Notes: generated from the letters alone by a model not told the origin. Shown: positions 44,294-56,140, counted from the first letter of the stretch. The stretch: 64,000 nucleotides of DNA from DASRYH01 sp035687245 (GCA_035687245.1 DASRYH010000042.1:1-64000); one strand, 5' to 3'. Numbers and translations are program-made.

Positions 44294-45151
44294 CTATTGA
44301 AGTGCTTCGAAGACTGCCGAAAAGTCCTCGTCGCCACGCCCCGCCAGCTCCGCGCGTTTGAACGTCTCGTTCGCTTCGGCGGTCTGCGGTAGTACCTGGC
44401 CCTGCTTCTCCGCGAGCTGGAGCGCGAGCTTGAGATCCTTCTTCATGTGCTTGAGCGGGAAGGATGGCGGATAGCGGTGGTCGATGAGCATCGGGCCCTT
44501 GATGCCGAACATCGGGTTCGCGACGGCACCTTCGGCGACCAGATCGAGCAGCAGAGCGGGGTCGAGGTCGGAGCGCTCGGCGAGCGCCACGCCTTCGGCA
44601 AGGGCGAGCATGACGTTGCCCATGATCATGTTGATGACGAGCTTCATGCGGGCGCCCATACCCACCTCGCCGAGGTAGACGCTGCGCTTGCTCATCACCT
44701 CGAAGGCGGGGAGGGCTGCGTCGTAGAGGTGGCGGTCGCCGGCGCCCAAGATGACGAGCAGGCCGTCTTCGGCAGGCTTCTTGGTGCCAGTAACCGGGGC
44801 CTCGAGATAGCGTCCGCCACGCTGGGCGATTGCGGCCGAAAGCTCGGCGGAGGTGTCGTCGCCGATCGTCGACATGTTCACGACGCCATGACCAGCGGAA
44901 ACACCGGCAAGCACTCCGCCTTCGGCGTACCACAGCTCCCGCAGAGCAGCGTCGTCGGAGAGCATCACGAACGTGATGTCGGCTTGAGCGACCGCCTCCG
45001 CGGGGGTCGCGGCAGAGCGCGCGCCGAGTTCACACAGGGGGCTGCAGCTCGTCTCGGTGCGGTTCCACACCACAACATCGAAGCCGGCACGAACGAGGTT
45101 GGTCGCCATCGCGGTGCCCATGATGCCCAGCCCGAGGAATCCGTAGGTCAT
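44294..45151 (-). CDS. HIBADH-family NAD(P)-dependent oxidoreductase
   Basis: 285 residues. The N-terminal Rossmann motif GFLGLGIMGTAMATNLV, the substrate-binding VNMSTIGDD and APVTGTKKPAEDG, and the catalytic-lysine helix GARMKLVINMIMGNVM place it among beta-hydroxyacid dehydrogenases, closest in style to glyoxylate/succinic semialdehyde reductases (GLYR/GHBDH). It would reduce a small semialdehyde or oxidise a 3-hydroxyacid. It lies 66 bases upstream of the BenE-like gene on the same strand. Exact substrate open. Confidence 0.88.
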   Translation of the reverse strand: MTYGFLGLGIMGTAMATNLVRAGFDVVVWNRTETSCSPLCELGARSAATPAEAVAQADITFVMLSDDAALRELWYAEGGVLAGVSAGHGVVNMSTIGDDTSAELSAAIAQRGGRYLEAPVTGTKKPAEDGLLVILGAGDRHLYDAALPAFEVMSKRSVYLGEVGMGARMKLVINMIMGNVMLALAEGVALAERSDLDPALLLDLVAEGAVANPMFGIKGPMLIDHRYPPSFPLKHMKKDLKLALQLAEKQGQVLPQTAEANETFKRAELAGRGDEDFSAVFEALQ

Positions 45152-45385
45152 GTTGGCGCTCCCGTGTTTGAGGGCGGTTCGACGTGAGTGTTCCCAGTAT
45201 CGCAGGAGATGACCGGCCTAGATGGTCTGCACAAACGACCGCTCGCGACTGGAAGCACCTGGTATAGGCAATCGTGTTAGAAACCTGTACCTATCGTGGT
45301 ACACACAACCAAATGTGACCGAGGATGTCACTGGTTCGGGCGACCAGCACATGAATTGTAGGCCGATCATATTCAGGGGGAGCCG

Positions 45386-47539
45386 ATGCTCAGCAGGCGC
45401 GACTTCATCAAGTGGAGTGCCATTACAGGCGCGTGGGTGTACGTGAGTGGAGTCACCGGATGTGCGAGGCGCGTTGAGCCGAGACCAGGGCCGGCGGGCA
45501 AGCCGAAGCCTAGGCCGAGCGCTGCAGCGAGGGCCCTCGACCCCGAGACAGTCCCGAAGTTTCGCGCCGCGCTCCTCATCCCTCCAGCGATGCCACGCGC
45601 GAAGACGACGGCGGGCGGCGATATCGACTACTTCGAGATCTCGATGCGCCAGTTCGACCAGCAAGTTCTGCCTTCGGGTCTGCCGAAGACGACCGTATGG
45701 GGCTATGGTCCGGCCAGCGCCGCTGAGTCGGCCGCGCCGATGATTCACAACGCGCCTTCGCTTACGATCGAAGCCCGGGCCGGAGTTCCCACCCGGGTGA
45801 AGTGGATCAACGAGCTCGTCGGGGACGATGGCGCGTACCTGCCGCACCTGCTGCCGGTCGACCCCACGCTTCACTGGGCAAACCCCGCTGGCGGAACCGA
45901 GGCCCGGGACAGCCGGCCGGTATTCGACAAGACGCCCGAGCGCTACACCGGTCCGGTCCCGGTAGTGACTCATGTTCATGGCGCGGTTCGCGTGGGTGAC
46001 GAGAGCGATGGCTACGCTGAGGCCTGGTTCCTGCCGAAGGCAGAGGACATCCCAGATGGTTTCGCGGCTCAAGGCAGCTGGTACGACTTCTTCGCCGCGA
46101 AGGCAAAGAGCCGCTTCGGCGCGGAGTGGGGAGAGGGCTTCGCCGTCTTCCAGTACCCGAACGATAATCGCGCATCCACGCTGTGGTACCACGACCACAC
46201 GCTCGGCATGACGCGTCTGAACGTCTACGCCGGGCCAGCAGGCTTCTACCTCGTTCGAGGCGGCGATGCCGGCGATGACGCTGTGCTCGATTCGAGAAGC
46301 GGCAAGCCCGCGAAGCTTCCTGCCCCTGCGCCCGCAGAGGGCGACGAGTTCCCCTCGAAGAAGGCCTACCACGAGATCCCTATCGCGATACAGGACAGGG
46401 CGTTTAACGACGACGGCTCGCTCTTCTACCCCGACTCGCGGGAGTTCTTCGACGAGATCGTCGGCCCGTTCATCCCCGAGAAGGGCGGCTTCTCCCCGCT
46501 CTGGAATCCCGAGTTTTTCGGCAACACGCTCATCGTTAACGGCGCTACCTGGCCGTTCCTCGAGGTCGAGCGGCGTCGCTACCGGCTACGTCTGCTCAAC
46601 GGCTGCCAGTCACGCTTCCTCATCCTCGACTTCAGCAGGATTCCGGGCGTGAAGGTGCACCAGATCGGAAACGAGGGCGGGTTCTTGGCCAAGCCGGTCG
46701 ACCTCATGGCGCACAAAGGCCGCCTGCTCATGGCGCTTGCCGAACGAGCCGACGTGATCGTCGACTTCACTGACGTGAAGCCGGGCGAGTACGTTCTCGG
46801 CAACATGGGACCGGACGAACCCTTCGGCGGCGGAGAGCCGGGCGAGGACTTCGACCCGGCGCACCCCGAGACAACCGGGCAGGTGCTCCAGTTCAGGGTG
46901 AGCGACGCGGCTGTGGAGGACGACTCCACGCCCGGCGAGTTCCTGAAGCTGCCGAAGCTGCCGAAGCTGCCGAAGGAGAGCGTCACGAGGCGTCTCGCGC
47001 TCATCGAGCAGATGGGCATGGGCAAGGACCGGAAGGGCAAGGAGGTCGAGGGTCCATCCGAAGCGGTGCTTGGCGTGCTGGGTAAGGACGGCATGCCTGC
47101 AGCCCTGGAGTGGGCAAGCCCCGTCACTGAGAATCCGGCACCTGGGGCGACGGAGATCTGGGAGATCTACAACACGACCGGCGACGCGCACCCGATGCAC
47201 GTGCATGAGACGGTCTTCGAGGTCGTCGACAGGCAGGAGCTCGACGCTGACAAGGAAGAAGAGGAACTGCGCATGCCGCTTCGGCCAGTCGGCGACCGCA
47301 TGCCGCCGGAGCCGTGGGAGCGCGGGTTCAAAGATACCGTGATCGCCTACCCGGGACAGGTCACGCGCATCAAAGCCACGTTCGGCGAGGCCGGCCAGTA
47401 CGCATGGCACTGCCACATCGTCGAGCACGAGGACAACGAGATGATGCGGCCGTATCGAATCGGACCGGTGCAGATTGGCGAGCCGAAGCCCAAGAAGATG
47501 AACGATACGAACGACCAGCCGATGCCTGCAGAGGACTAG
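45386..47539 (+). CDS. Exported multicopper oxidase (CotA/bilirubin-oxidase-like)
   Basis: 717 residues. The N terminus [13 protein letters not shown] is Tat-like and is followed by a lipobox-like VTGC, so a Tat-exported lipoprotein is possible. Copper motifs are complete: HVH (196-198), WYHDH (His269, His271), HPMHVH (602-607) and [13 protein letters not shown] (from 675), with type-1 ligands His602, Cys676, His681 and Met686. It couples oxidation of a substrate (metal ions, phenols, bilirubin) to reduction of O2. Odd points are a long insertion around residues 215-245 and a [10 protein letters not shown] tandem near 520. AGGGGGAG precedes the ATG. Confidence 0.92.
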   Translation: MLSRRDFIKWSAITGAWVYVSGVTGCARRVEPRPGPAGKPKPRPSAAARALDPETVPKFRAALLIPPAMPRAKTTAGGDIDYFEISMRQFDQQVLPSGLPKTTVWGYGPASAAESAAPMIHNAPSLTIEARAGVPTRVKWINELVGDDGAYLPHLLPVDPTLHWANPAGGTEARDSRPVFDKTPERYTGPVPVVTHVHGAVRVGDESDGYAEAWFLPKAEDIPDGFAAQGSWYDFFAAKAKSRFGAEWGEGFAVFQYPNDNRASTLWYHDHTLGMTRLNVYAGPAGFYLVRGGDAGDDAVLDSRSGKPAKLPAPAPAEGDEFPSKKAYHEIPIAIQDRAFNDDGSLFYPDSREFFDEIVGPFIPEKGGFSPLWNPEFFGNTLIVNGATWPFLEVERRRYRLRLLNGCQSRFLILDFSRIPGVKVHQIGNEGGFLAKPVDLMAHKGRLLMALAERADVIVDFTDVKPGEYVLGNMGPDEPFGGGEPGEDFDPAHPETTGQVLQFRVSDAAVEDDSTPGEFLKLPKLPKLPKESVTRRLALIEQMGMGKDRKGKEVEGPSEAVLGVLGKDGMPAALEWASPVTENPAPGATEIWEIYNTTGDAHPMHVHETVFEVVDRQELDADKEEEELRMPLRPVGDRMPPEPWERGFKDTVIAYPGQVTRIKATFGEAGQYAWHCHIVEHEDNEMMRPYRIGPVQIGEPKPKKMNDTNDQPMPAED

Positions 47540-48708
47540 ACCACTCGCTCGCCGCGAACCCACGTCTGCGCGACGAGGCGCGAGCCGGGCCGGTAGGCGA
47601 GGTGCAGGTGGCTCGGTGCGTCCAGAATCGCGAAGTCCGCCGAAGATCCTGGCTTGAGGCAGCCGATGTCAGTGCGCTCGAGTGACAGCGCGCTGCCTGA
47701 GGTGGCGGCGAAGAGAGCTTCGGCAGGCGTCATGTGCATCTCGCGCACGGCGAGCGCGATCATCAGCGGCATCGAGGTGACGTACGCGCTCCCCGGGTTG
47801 CAGTCGGTGGCAAGCGCCACCGTGATGCCGGCGTCGAGCAGGCGGCGCGCATCCGGGTAGGGCGATCGGGTGGAGAACTCGGCCCCGGGCAGCAGCGTTG
47901 CCACCACTCCGCCGTCGCGCAACGCCGCTACGTCGTCGTCGGTGAGGTATGTGCAGTGATCGAGGCTCGAGACCTGGAACTCGGCCGCGACCTGCGCGCC
48001 GGGGCCGTAGCCGAGCTGGTTGCCGTGAAGCCGCAGGAGCTTGGCGTTCTGGGCACCGTGACGCAGGATGCGCCGCGTCTCTTCGGCGGTGAACGCGCCC
48101 TCGTCGCAGAAGACGTCGACCCACTTCGTGTACTTGAAGATGGCCTCGAACATCTCGCCGCATACAAGATCGACGTAGGCGTCGCGGTCGTCCGCGTACT
48201 CGGGCGGCACGACGTGCGCGCCCAGGAAGGTGGTCTCGCTCGTGAGCCCGCGGGCGATCTTCATGATGCGGCGCTCGGTCTCGACGTCGAGACCGTAGCC
48301 GCCCTTGACCTCGACGGTGGTGGTGCCGTCGGCGTGCATCGCAGCGAGGCGCTTGTGGGCGCTGGCCGCGAGTTCCTCGTCTGTGGCGGCGCGCGTCGCA
48401 GCGACCGTGGTCGAGATACCGCCGCCGGTGTAGGGCTCGCCGGCCATGCGCGCGGCGAACTCCGCCGAGCGGTCGCCTGCAAAGACGAGGTGCGTGTGGC
48501 TGTCCACGAAGCCGGGGATGACGGCGCTGCCTTCTGCGCTCACGCGCTCGTCGGTCGCCGGGGCGCTCGCGGCGGGTCCCACCCAAGCGACGCGCCCGTC
48601 TTCGGCCACGAACGCCGCGTCATGCAGCACGCCCAGCATCGAACCGTCGCCTGCCGAAGAGTCGCAGGTGACGAGCTCTCCGATATCGGTGACGAGCACT
48701 GACGCCAT
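47536..48708 (-). CDS. hutI: Imidazolonepropionase
   Basis: 390 residues; ATG 48708 has AAAGGA 9 bases upstream. Amidohydrolase signatures: [18 protein letters not shown] with metal histidines, [35 protein letters not shown] and [10 protein letters not shown]. It hydrolyses 4-imidazolone-5-propionate to N-formimino-L-glutamate, the third step of histidine degradation. Third gene of hutHUI, 34 bases after hutU. Its stop shares CTAG with the multicopper oxidase stop. Confidence 0.95.
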   Translation of the reverse strand: MASVLVTDIGELVTCDSSAGDGSMLGVLHDAAFVAEDGRVAWVGPAASAPATDERVSAEGSAVIPGFVDSHTHLVFAGDRSAEFAARMAGEPYTGGGISTTVAATRAATDEELAASAHKRLAAMHADGTTTVEVKGGYGLDVETERRIMKIARGLTSETTFLGAHVVPPEYADDRDAYVDLVCGEMFEAIFKYTKWVDVFCDEGAFTAEETRRILRHGAQNAKLLRLHGNQLGYGPGAQVAAEFQVSSLDHCTYLTDDDVAALRDGGVVATLLPGAEFSTRSPYPDARRLLDAGITVALATDCNPGSAYVTSMPLMIALAVREMHMTPAEALFAATSGSALSLERTDIGCLKPGSSADFAILDAPSHLHLAYRPGSRLVAQTWVRGERVV

Positions 48709-48742
48709 CGCGTCGCGTCCTTTCGGCGAAAGAGCGGGCTGG

Positions 48743-50401
<1,659 letters not shown>

Positions 50402-50439
50402 CGTCGTGCTCCTTCGTCTTGTGCGGTTGTGCGTATCGG

Positions 50440-51987
50440 CTAGTCGAGGGCGCCGACGACGCGCTCGACTTCGGCAAGCAGCGTTTCGTCGGCCACCAGC
50501 GCGTGGACGGACTCGATCTCAGGCGACAGCCAGCGGTCGGGGCCCACGCCCTCGACGTGCTCGCGGATGAGGCGGTACGCGGCTCCCGTACCGGGTGCCG
50601 GCAGACTCGGCGAGCGCAGATCGATGCCGCGTGCGGCGGTCAGCAGCTCGATGGCGATCACGCGCGCGAGGCCATCCACGCTTCGGCGAAGCTTGCGCCC
50701 GGCGCTCCAGCCCATCGAGACGTGGTCTTCCTGCATCGCCGAAGAGGGGATGGAGTCGACACTCGCCGGGGCGGCCAGCCGCTTCATCTCGCTGACGATG
50801 CCGGCCTGCGTGTACTGCGCGATCATGTGGCCCGAGTCCACGCCTGCGTCGTGCGCGAGAAACGGCGGCAGGCCGTGGCTGCGGGAGGTGTCGAGCATGC
50901 GGTCGGTGCGGCGCTCGCTCATCGAGGCGAGGTCGGCGGCGACGATTGCGAGAAAGTCGAGCGCGTAGGCGACCGGCGCGCCGTGGAAGTTGCCGTTGCT
51001 CTCGATGCGGCCGTCGGGCAGCACGACCGGGTTGTCGATCGCCGAAGCGAGCTCGCGCATCGCCACGGTGCGGCAGTGCTCGAGCGTGTCGCGCACGGCG
51101 CCGGCTACCTGCGGGGCACAGCGCAGCGAGTAGGCGTCCTGCACGCGCGTGTCGCCTTCCCCGCGATGCGACGCCACGATCGGCGAGTCGGCGAGCACGC
51201 GACGCATGTTGCTTGCCGAAGCGGCCTGGCCCGGATGCGGCCTGAGCGCCATGAGCTCGGCGTCGAGCACGCGGTCGGTGCCCAGCAGCGCCTCGATGCT
51301 CATGGCTGCCGAGACATCCGCGGTGCGCACGAGGCAGTCGAGGTCGTGGATCGCGAGGCACAGCATGCCAAGCATGCCGTCGGTGCCGTTGATGAGCGCG
51401 AGGCCTTCCTTCTCCTCGAGCACGACTGGCTCGATACCGGCGGCGGCAAGCGCTTCGGCAGCGGGCATGCGCGTGCCGGATGCGTCGTGCACGTCGCCCT
51501 CGCCCATGAGGGCGAGCGCGCAGTGAGCCAGCGGGGCGAGGTCGCCCGAGCAGCCCAGCGAGCCGTACTCGGGCACGCACGGCGTGATGTGCGCGTTGAG
51601 GATCGCGGCGTAGGTCTCGGCAGTCACGCGGCGTACGCCCGTGCGGCCGGTTGCCAGAGTAGAGAGGCGCAGCAGCATGAGAGCGCGCACGACCTCGGTC
51701 TCGACGCACGGCCCGGTGCCCGCCGCGTGCGAGCGCACGAGCGAGCGCTGCAGCTGCTGGCGCAGCTCAGGTTCGATGAACTTCGTGGCAAGCGCGCCGA
51801 AGCCGGTGCTGATGCCGTAGACGGGGCGCCCGGAGTGGGCAAGCTCCTCGACGTGGCTGCGCACGGCGTCGATGGCGGCGAGCGATTCGGCAGACAGCAC
51901 GACGCGCGCGCCATCGCGTGCAACCGCGACCAATTCGGCAATCGTTGGCGCACCTATCGCGAGCGTGACGGAGTTCGTTTCGGTCAC
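50440..51987 (-). CDS. hutH: Histidine ammonia-lyase
   Basis: 515 residues, GTG start with AAAGG upstream. Histidase hallmarks: [12 protein letters not shown], the cofactor loop [26 protein letters not shown], and QEDHVSMG. The usual MIO-forming triad Ala-Ser-Gly is Cys-Ser-Gly here (residues 146-148); the serine and glycine are kept. It deaminates histidine to urocanate and starts the hutHUI operon, divergent from hutG. No HutC/HutP-type regulator gene is seen in the window. Confidence 0.95.
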   Translation of the reverse strand: MTETNSVTLAIGAPTIAELVAVARDGARVVLSAESLAAIDAVRSHVEELAHSGRPVYGISTGFGALATKFIEPELRQQLQRSLVRSHAAGTGPCVETEVVRALMLLRLSTLATGRTGVRRVTAETYAAILNAHITPCVPEYGSLGCSGDLAPLAHCALALMGEGDVHDASGTRMPAAEALAAAGIEPVVLEEKEGLALINGTDGMLGMLCLAIHDLDCLVRTADVSAAMSIEALLGTDRVLDAELMALRPHPGQAASASNMRRVLADSPIVASHRGEGDTRVQDAYSLRCAPQVAGAVRDTLEHCRTVAMRELASAIDNPVVLPDGRIESNGNFHGAPVAYALDFLAIVAADLASMSERRTDRMLDTSRSHGLPPFLAHDAGVDSGHMIAQYTQAGIVSEMKRLAAPASVDSIPSSAMQEDHVSMGWSAGRKLRRSVDGLARVIAIELLTAARGIDLRSPSLPAPGTGAAYRLIREHVEGVGPDRWLSPEIESVHALVADETLLAEVERVVGALD

Positions 51988-52068
51988 AGGGAAGGCCTTT
52001 CGACTATCGGTTCCAGATTACGGGCGCCCCTTGCATCACGGGTGGATACTGTGATGAGTACATTCCCC

Positions 52069-52082
52069 GGGGCCGCGGCCCC
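52069..52082. promoter_or_regulatory. 14-bp palindrome between hutH and hutG
   Basis: GGGGCCGCGGCCCC is a perfect palindrome in the 190-base divergent region; a second, GGTGCACC, lies at 52107-52114. Position suggests an operator for the divergent hut genes, though GC palindromes arise easily at this composition. Confidence 0.35.
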
Positions 52083-52177
52083 TGCAGTGTAGATGTGGCG
52101 TATGGCGGTGCACCACCGTAGCGAGGTGGAGTGGTGGAGTGGCCGACGCCTCAAGAGCGAGAAGACGGGGGTGCGTG

Positions 52178-53095
52178 ATGCCGAAGACGAAGCTGCCGAA
52201 CGATCCGCTCTGGCCCCGGGCGGCACAGTGGCTCGGGCGCCCGGTGCGCGCTGTGAGCGACGCGGATCTGGCACTGCTTGGCGTGCCGGCCTGCCAGACC
52301 TCGATCACCCCGACCGGTGCGTGGGCCACGCCCGCGGCCGTTCGCGACGCGCTGTTGCGCTACTCGACCTACTCGTGGGAGCGCGGCGTCGATGTGGCCA
52401 CGCTCAAGGCCGTTGATGCCGGCGACGTGAGCGAGCCCGACGGTCCGGCGGGCGAAGAGCGTGTGCGGACGCGCGCCAGCGAGGTTGCTGCTGGCTGCCG
52501 GCTGCTCTTGGCCGTGGGCGGCGACAACTCGATCACCTTCCCGGTGGTGCAGGGCGTCTTCAACGGCGACCTCTCGAAGTGCGGGCTTGTGACGATCGAT
52601 GCGCACCATGACTTGCGCGACGGCGAGACCAACGGCTCTCCGGTGAGGCGACTCGTGGAGGCTGGCCTGCCCGGCGAACGCATCGTGCAGATCGGCATCG
52701 CCGACTTCTCGAACTCGCCGGCCTACGCCGCTCGCGCGCGCGACTACGGCATCACCGTCGTCACGCGCAGCACGGCGGCGCGTACGCCGCTGGCCCAGAT
52801 CGTCGCCTCCGCGCTTGGAATCGCCGACGCCGCGGGCGGCGGGGTCTTCGTCGACATCGACGTCGATGTCTGCGACCGCGCAGTGGTTCCCGGCTGCCCG
52901 AGCGCTGCTCCCGGCGGCCTTTCGGCGGCGGAGCTGCGCGAAATCGCGTTCTTGCTAGCGCGCGATCCCCGCGTTCGGGGTATGGACATTACGGAGATCG
53001 ACGCGACCAGCGATGCCGTGGACCAGCGCACCGTACGGCTCGCGGCCCTGCTCATTCTCGAAGCTGCTGCAGGACTGGCCGTGCGCGACCGCTAA
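52178..53095 (+). CDS. hutG: Arginase/agmatinase-family formimidoylglutamase
   Basis: 305 residues; ATG 52178 (GTG 52175 is adjacent), with GGGGGTG upstream. Ureohydrolase metal motifs: GGDNS (114-118), DAHHDLRD and DIDVDVCDRAVVPGCP. The first motif normally reads GGDHS, where His binds Mn; here it is Asn. It is divergent from hutHUI, so cleavage of formimino-glutamate to glutamate and formamide is the natural role, completing the pathway. Agmatinase activity is an alternative. Confidence 0.85.
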   Translation: MPKTKLPNDPLWPRAAQWLGRPVRAVSDADLALLGVPACQTSITPTGAWATPAAVRDALLRYSTYSWERGVDVATLKAVDAGDVSEPDGPAGEERVRTRASEVAAGCRLLLAVGGDNSITFPVVQGVFNGDLSKCGLVTIDAHHDLRDGETNGSPVRRLVEAGLPGERIVQIGIADFSNSPAYAARARDYGITVVTRSTAARTPLAQIVASALGIADAAGGGVFVDIDVDVCDRAVVPGCPSAAPGGLSAAELREIAFLLARDPRVRGMDITEIDATSDAVDQRTVRLAALLILEAAAGLAVRDR

Positions 53096-53172
53096 TGCGC
53101 ACTCGGCACCTTGCCGAAAGGTAAAGTGACCGTGCTGCACGCGTTCGTTGGTGTCAATGATGGGGGTCGTCT

Positions 53173-54897
53173 GTGGGCCGTTTGACCCGTTGCACCGCTC
53201 TGCTCATGGCGTTTGCTGTGCTGTCACTCGTGACGGCTACTTCCGCCTTCGCTGAGCTCACCGCGCGACCTCAGCTCGCGGTGACCTTCGACGACGCCCC
53301 GATCTCGGTCTGGCCGCTGCTCTCCACGCTACAGGCGAAGGAAGCAAGCGCGACCTTCTTCCTTGTCGGCGCCGATGCCGAAGCGAACCCGACGCTTGCC
53401 GTGGCACTCGTCGCGGCCGGCATGCCCATCGGCAGCCACTCCTACGACCACGCGCACTTCGCATCGGCCTCAGCCGATGAGATTCGCGCCAATCTGTCGC
53501 ACGCGCAGACAGCGATTCATGACGTCACCGGCATCACGCCGTACTGGTATCGCTCTCCATACCTGGACTGGTCGCCCTACTACCCCGAGGTGCTGCCTCA
53601 AGTGGGGCTCAAAGCCTCGTGGCCGACGATCAACCCCAAGGACTGGTCGGGCACGCCTGCGGCCGACATGGTCACCAAGGTGGTCAATGAGGCAGCTCCG
53701 GGTGCCGTAGTCATCCTTCACGACATGACCGACCTCACCAACACCGTCGAAGCGCTCCCCGGAATCATCGACGGCGTGCGAGCCGAAGGCTACGACTTCG
53801 CATCCCTCGACGATCTCGGTCTCGGGGCGCTCGAGGGAACGGTCACGGCCAGTGGCGGTCTCGAGGATGCGGTGGTTACCGCCTATGACGCAAACGGCGC
53901 CGTAGCCGGCAGCTGCACCACCGGCGCCGATGGCGGCTACCGCATCCCGCGGCTCGCTGAAGGGCTCTACAGGGTCGGGATGAAGCGAAGGGGCTACATC
54001 GACGCCTTCTACGGCGGTGCGACCAGGCTGACCGATGCCGAGACGATCATGGTAAGCGCGGACTATACCATCGCGGGCGCCAGCATTAGCCCAGAGCGCG
54101 ACATCGTCCCGCCGACTACCTCGGTCTCGGGCGTCCCCTCTGAGTGGGCGACCACAGATGTCACGTTCACCCTTGCAGCCAGCGACGACTACTCCACATC
54201 CGGGATGAGAACGTGGTACCGCGTCGGCACCGACGACGCGGCCGAGTATTCATCTGCCGTCACGGTAGGGCGAGAGGGAACCACGCTCCTTGCGTTCTGG
54301 TCGATCGACGGCATCGGCAACATCGAGTCGGGCAATACCAGGTGGGTTCGGATCGACAAGTCAGTGCCGGTCACCACGGCCGACACCGACGCCGTCTACT
54401 CCAATGCCGCGCTGATCGAGCTGCGGGCAGACGACGCGGTCTCGGGGGTCGGGCACACCTACTACTCGTTGGACGGGGCCGATGCGGTCGAGGGAACGAG
54501 AGTGGCGGTGGCCAGCAGGGGCAGGCATCAGCTCACCTACTGGTCGGTGGACAACGCGGGCAACCAAGAGCCGAAGGATACCCTCGAGTTCGCAGTACTG
54601 ACGCCCACTCGAACGAGCCTTACCTACGGACGCCTGCCCTCGAATGCGAAAGGGCGGACATTCTTCGCCAAGCTAACGCGTAAGGACGCTTCGAGGACGC
54701 CGGTGGTTGCCCAGCTAGTCAGGCTGCAGAGGCTTAGCTCCGGGCGCTGGCGCACGGTTGCGAGCGTGCGAAGCGACCGCAGCGGCGTCGCACGCTTCGG
54801 CGTAACGCCGAAACGGGGCGTGCGCTACCGGGCCGTCTTCGGCGGCAAGACCGACTACTACCGGTCGAGCACGAGCGGGGTATTCACGCTTCGCTAG
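53173..54897 (+). CDS. Secreted polysaccharide deacetylase with beta-sandwich tail
   Basis: 574 residues, GTG start, signal peptide ending near SAFAEL. The NodB domain (about 32-215) has TFDDAP, the metal pair HSYDH, RSPYLDWS and ILHDMTD. A CarboxypepD_reg-like unit (about 215-290) follows, then two OmpL47-like repeats (FWSIDGIGNIESG; YWSVDNAGNQEPK) and a C-terminal Ig-like domain. It would remove acyl groups from cell-envelope polysaccharide or peptidoglycan. The tail modules resemble those of the giant cytochrome. Monocistronic. Confidence 0.88.
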   Translation: MGRLTRCTALLMAFAVLSLVTATSAFAELTARPQLAVTFDDAPISVWPLLSTLQAKEASATFFLVGADAEANPTLAVALVAAGMPIGSHSYDHAHFASASADEIRANLSHAQTAIHDVTGITPYWYRSPYLDWSPYYPEVLPQVGLKASWPTINPKDWSGTPAADMVTKVVNEAAPGAVVILHDMTDLTNTVEALPGIIDGVRAEGYDFASLDDLGLGALEGTVTASGGLEDAVVTAYDANGAVAGSCTTGADGGYRIPRLAEGLYRVGMKRRGYIDAFYGGATRLTDAETIMVSADYTIAGASISPERDIVPPTTSVSGVPSEWATTDVTFTLAASDDYSTSGMRTWYRVGTDDAAEYSSAVTVGREGTTLLAFWSIDGIGNIESGNTRWVRIDKSVPVTTADTDAVYSNAALIELRADDAVSGVGHTYYSLDGADAVEGTRVAVASRGRHQLTYWSVDNAGNQEPKDTLEFAVLTPTRTSLTYGRLPSNAKGRTFFAKLTRKDASRTPVVAQLVRLQRLSSGRWRTVASVRSDRSGVARFGVTPKRGVRYRAVFGGKTDYYRSSTSGVFTLR

Positions 54898-54953
54898 CGC
54901 CCGTCGCGGGTAAAATGGACGACGTCGTACCCCGCAGGTGAAGGGAGCGCCGC

Positions 54954-55814
54954 GTGTCCGTCGCGGTCGTCACAGACTCCACCAACTACATTCCATCCGA
55001 AGAGCTCGCGCGCCTGTCCATCGCACGCGTCTCGTTGCACGTGCACGACGGTGCTGACCTGCGGCCGGAGACCGAGATCGACATCCCGGCGTTCTATCAG
55101 CGCCTCGCCGACACGCGCGAGATCCCCACGTCGTCACAGCCCTCGCCTGACGAGCTGGTCACGGTCTTTCGGCAGCTTGTGGAGGAAGGACACGAGGTCG
55201 TCGGCGCGTTCATGTCGAGCCGGATGAGCGGCACCGTTCAAGCCGCCGAACTCGCCGCAACGATGGTGCGCGAGACTCACCCGGACGCGCGCATCGCTGT
55301 GGTCGATACCGAGTCCAACTGCATGCAGGAGGGCTACGCGGTACTGGCTGCCGCCGAAAAGGCCGCTGAAGGGGCCGGCTCCGATGAGTGCGTCGCTGCG
55401 GCCGTTGAGACGGTGCGCCGGACTCGTTTCCTCTTCAGCCCGCATACGCTCGAATACCTCAGCCGCGGCGGCCGAATATCGGGCGCGTCGGCGCTGCTGG
55501 GGAGCCTGCTGCAGATCGTGCCGATACTGACCGTTGAGCACGGCGAGACGACGATCGCTGCCAAGGTACGCACCCGCGCCAAGGCGCACGCCGAGCTCGC
55601 GAACCGTATGCGGGCCGACATCGAGCGCTGCGGCCTGCGCCGTGCGGTCGTACACGGCATCGTCGACATGGACGAAGCAGCGCGCTTCGCGCGCGAGAAC
55701 GTCGAGCCCGTAGTGGGGCACCGGGTCGACGTCGTTCCCATCGGCCCGGTCATCGGACTGCATGTGGGCCCTGCGGTGGGCGTCGTCTACGAGACAGAAG
55801 AGCCCCTGCGCTAG
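54954..55814 (+). CDS. DegV family fatty-acid-binding protein
   Basis: 286 residues, GTG start with GAAGGGAG 7 bases upstream. It opens with VAVVTDSTNYIPSEE and has TSSQPSPDEL, MSSRMSGTVQAAELAA and LEYLSRGGRISGASALLGSLLQI, the DegV fold series. DegV/FakB proteins bind fatty acids and can present them to a FakA kinase for phospholipid synthesis. No fakA is adjacent. Cytosolic. Confidence 0.93.
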   Translation: MSVAVVTDSTNYIPSEELARLSIARVSLHVHDGADLRPETEIDIPAFYQRLADTREIPTSSQPSPDELVTVFRQLVEEGHEVVGAFMSSRMSGTVQAAELAATMVRETHPDARIAVVDTESNCMQEGYAVLAAAEKAAEGAGSDECVAAAVETVRRTRFLFSPHTLEYLSRGGRISGASALLGSLLQIVPILTVEHGETTIAAKVRTRAKAHAELANRMRADIERCGLRRAVVHGIVDMDEAARFARENVEPVVGHRVDVVPIGPVIGLHVGPAVGVVYETEEPLR

Positions 55815-55855
55815 GCCCCTCGCGCTGGATCAAACGGCACGGTACGTACTCCGGT

Positions 55856-55861
55856 TATAAT
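55856..55861 (+). promoter_or_regulatory. Likely -10 element for the small secreted peptide
   Basis: A consensus TATAAT lies 60 bases before the peptide start, in a locally AT-rich stretch unusual for this window. No good -35 is seen at 17 bases; a GTACGTAC palindrome at 55842-55849 occupies part of that place. Confidence 0.4.
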
Positions 55862-55920
55862 CCTGACAATATGGGTAAGAATTAATCGGGTCGGCTTGCA
55901 ACAAACCGGAGGCGCAGCGA

Positions 55921-56124
55921 ATGACTAGAATCTGGATCTTCGTCCTCTCGGCCGTGATGGCACTGGCGCTCACTGCGCCCGCTCTTGCGGCGACTGGCGC
56001 GAACGGTGCAGGTCAGGAATTCGGCCAGCACCACGCGACACACGCGCAGGAGATGGGCGGCTTCACCGGGTCAGAGAACCCGGGTGTTATGCACCAAGGC
56101 TTCTCCGGTTGGACAGGCGAGTAG
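55921..56124 (+). CDS. Small secreted His-rich protein
   Basis: 67 residues. ATG with GGAGG 8 bases upstream. A classic signal peptide (MTRIWIFVLSAVMALALTAPALAA) leaves a mature peptide of about 43 residues with GQHHATHAQEMGG and a C-terminal NPGVMHQGFSGW stretch. It has a consensus -10 upstream and a strong terminator directly downstream, so it is a self-contained unit probably expressed at high level. No family recognised; metal binding through HHATH is a guess. Confidence 0.7.
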   Translation: MTRIWIFVLSAVMALALTAPALAATGANGAGQEFGQHHATHAQEMGGFTGSENPGVMHQGFSGWTGE

Positions 56125-56140
56125 AAACTCAAGCAATACC

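Noticed and set aside
45152..45385. Promoter for the multicopper oxidase in the AT-richer 234-base intergenic stretch.
   Set aside because: Several weak -10-like words are present but none has a fitting -35 at 16-18 bases.
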